Assembly (NCBI RefSeq): GCF_001039355.2
Contig: NW_019773528.1
Location: 17,240-81,239, forward strand
Origin: Lingula anatina
Lineage: Eukaryota > Brachiopoda > Lingulata > Lingulida > Lingulidae
Direction: 5' to 3'
DNA: 64,000 nucleotides
The position numbers and the translations under genes are program-made. The notes under the pieces were generated by a model, which saw nothing but the letters and a program-made list of their open reading frames with translations, was not told the origin of the DNA and did not search any database. Shown piece by piece: positions 62,930-64,000 of the stretch (position 1 is its first letter; every line of letters begins with the position of its first letter).

Positions 62930-63105
62930 GGATCAACGTTGAAAACAGGTTGGGTCGTTGATCTACCTAAATTCAACGTCAAATCAATGTTGATCCAGCC
63001 ACATCAAAACGCCGTCATATTGTGACGTTGAATCAACGTGATATTTTGGTCGTTGACTCAACGTTGTTTGGTCGTGATCCAAGACATGGATCGTAATTTA
63101 AAATA
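62930..63105. repeat. ATCAACGTTGA-rich repeat, copy 1
   Basis: Many near-palindromic copies of TTGAATCAACGTTGA in both orientations within about 175 bases. A second copy is about 540 bases downstream with matching flanks (GTAATTTAAAATATT, AAAACGTGATAC). Confidence 0.75.
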
Positions 63106-63464
63106 TTTTAATTAAAATTATAAAAAAACGTGATACTATGTTTATATAAAAGCATATGTATAACATAATGTATCAAAATGAATTTACGGCAGCTGCAAGG
63201 TATACCGGGTATGTTGCCATGGGTAATAATTAATTAGTTCTAGCCTATTAACATCAATAACAGTGCTGCATAATCCACCTATTGTTCATTAATTCCTGAA
63301 AAGATTAAATAGACAACAATACTGTAACGAACTTTATCAAAATATGAAAAACGGTGTTTTAAAGTAAAAGTAAAAATGACTTAATCGGATTCAACAGTGT
63401 TTATAGTGATGTGCAATAATCCTTCTCAACCTGGCTCCCCTTTCCAATCCCAGCAGGCATAGTT

Positions 63465-63620
63465 GTGTTGGATCAACGTTGAAAACAAGTTGATACGTTG
63501 AATTGCCGTTGATCTACCTAACTTCAACGTTAAATCAACGTTGATCCAGCCACGTCGAAACACCGTCATAATGTGACGTTGACTCAACGTTGTATTTTGG
63601 TCAATGACACAACCTCGCAG
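63465..63620. repeat. ATCAACGTTGA-rich repeat, copy 2
   Basis: Same motif series in the same order as copy 1, so the two arose by a tandem duplication of about 0.5 kb. Confidence 0.75.
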
Positions 63621-64000
63621 TTATATATTGTAATTTAAAATATTAATTATTGAAAACGTGATACTTTGTTTATCAATACTGCAACTAAATTCATCAAAAT
63701 AATAATAACAAAATGGTTTTAAAGTAAAAGTGACAGTTGTTTTGTGTCTTTAGTGAACTAGTGAATTTTCTTAACTTGTTATTCAGAATTACATTCCAAT
63801 AAATTTCCTCACAAGGTCAGCTAGCACAAGGACGAATAAGTCCAGGTGTAAATGTGATGGAGTGAAGTTAACGATGTTGACAGTTCACGGTATCCTGTTA
63901 TGCGATCGGGATGATCACGCCTTCCGACATAGGATAATAAAATGAAATTTTCAAGGGAATTAACAATATAAATCTTTCAGTTCCATTGAAATCTCATGTT

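Overview
The window is nuclear DNA from an invertebrate animal. Its genes are split by GT-AG introns, it carries eukaryotic tRNA genes with internal A and B boxes, and it is full of microsatellites and short inverted-repeat elements. A membrane-anchored chitin deacetylase rules out a vertebrate. A marine lophotrochozoan such as a mollusc fits best, but I cannot name the species from sequence alone.

Layout, left to right. (1) 1-1676: piece of a minus-strand gene with one clear EGF-like exon. (2) 3180-4523 (+): chitin deacetylase-like protein with signal peptide, NodB domain and C-terminal membrane helix, in one uninterrupted coding exon. (3) 4.5-11.3 kb: no gene seen; repeats, poly-A tracts and an assembly gap. 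(4) 11352-18922 (-): complete PCIF1 (cap-specific m6Am methyltransferase), 13 coding exons, 701 residues. (5) 20416-24555 and 25726-31211 (+): two intact tandem copies of a nine-exon short-chain dehydrogenase/reductase gene, 259 residues each. (6) 32248-36148 (-): V-ATPase subunit d, 7 exons, 348 residues. (7) 36428-47122 (+): adenosylhomocysteinase, 9 exons, 434 residues, head-to-head with the V-ATPase gene across a 279-bp shared promoter region. (8) 48.9-59.8 kb: tandem repeat units carrying tRNA-Asn(GTT) on the minus strand and tRNA-Val(CAC) on the plus strand, with pseudogenes, remnants, an assembly collapse and a large foldback structure. (9) 59.8-64 kb: no gene seen; a LINE reverse-transcriptase fragment and inverted-repeat elements.

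Functional links are loose. AHCY removes S-adenosylhomocysteine, the product inhibitor of SAM-dependent methyltransferases such as PCIF1, but nothing suggests co-regulation; these are ordinary housekeeping neighbours. I found no convincing new multi-gene system. The most unusual items are a duplicated alternative last exon in PCIF1 with mostly synonymous differences, a second PCIF1 exon fragment with only synonymous differences, the tandem tRNA-Asn/tRNA-Val array, the foldback with promoter-like arms, and several short inverted-repeat families, one dated by a clean empty site in a sister repeat unit.

Exon boundaries were read by eye from splice sites, reading-frame phase and family similarity; no alignment program was run.
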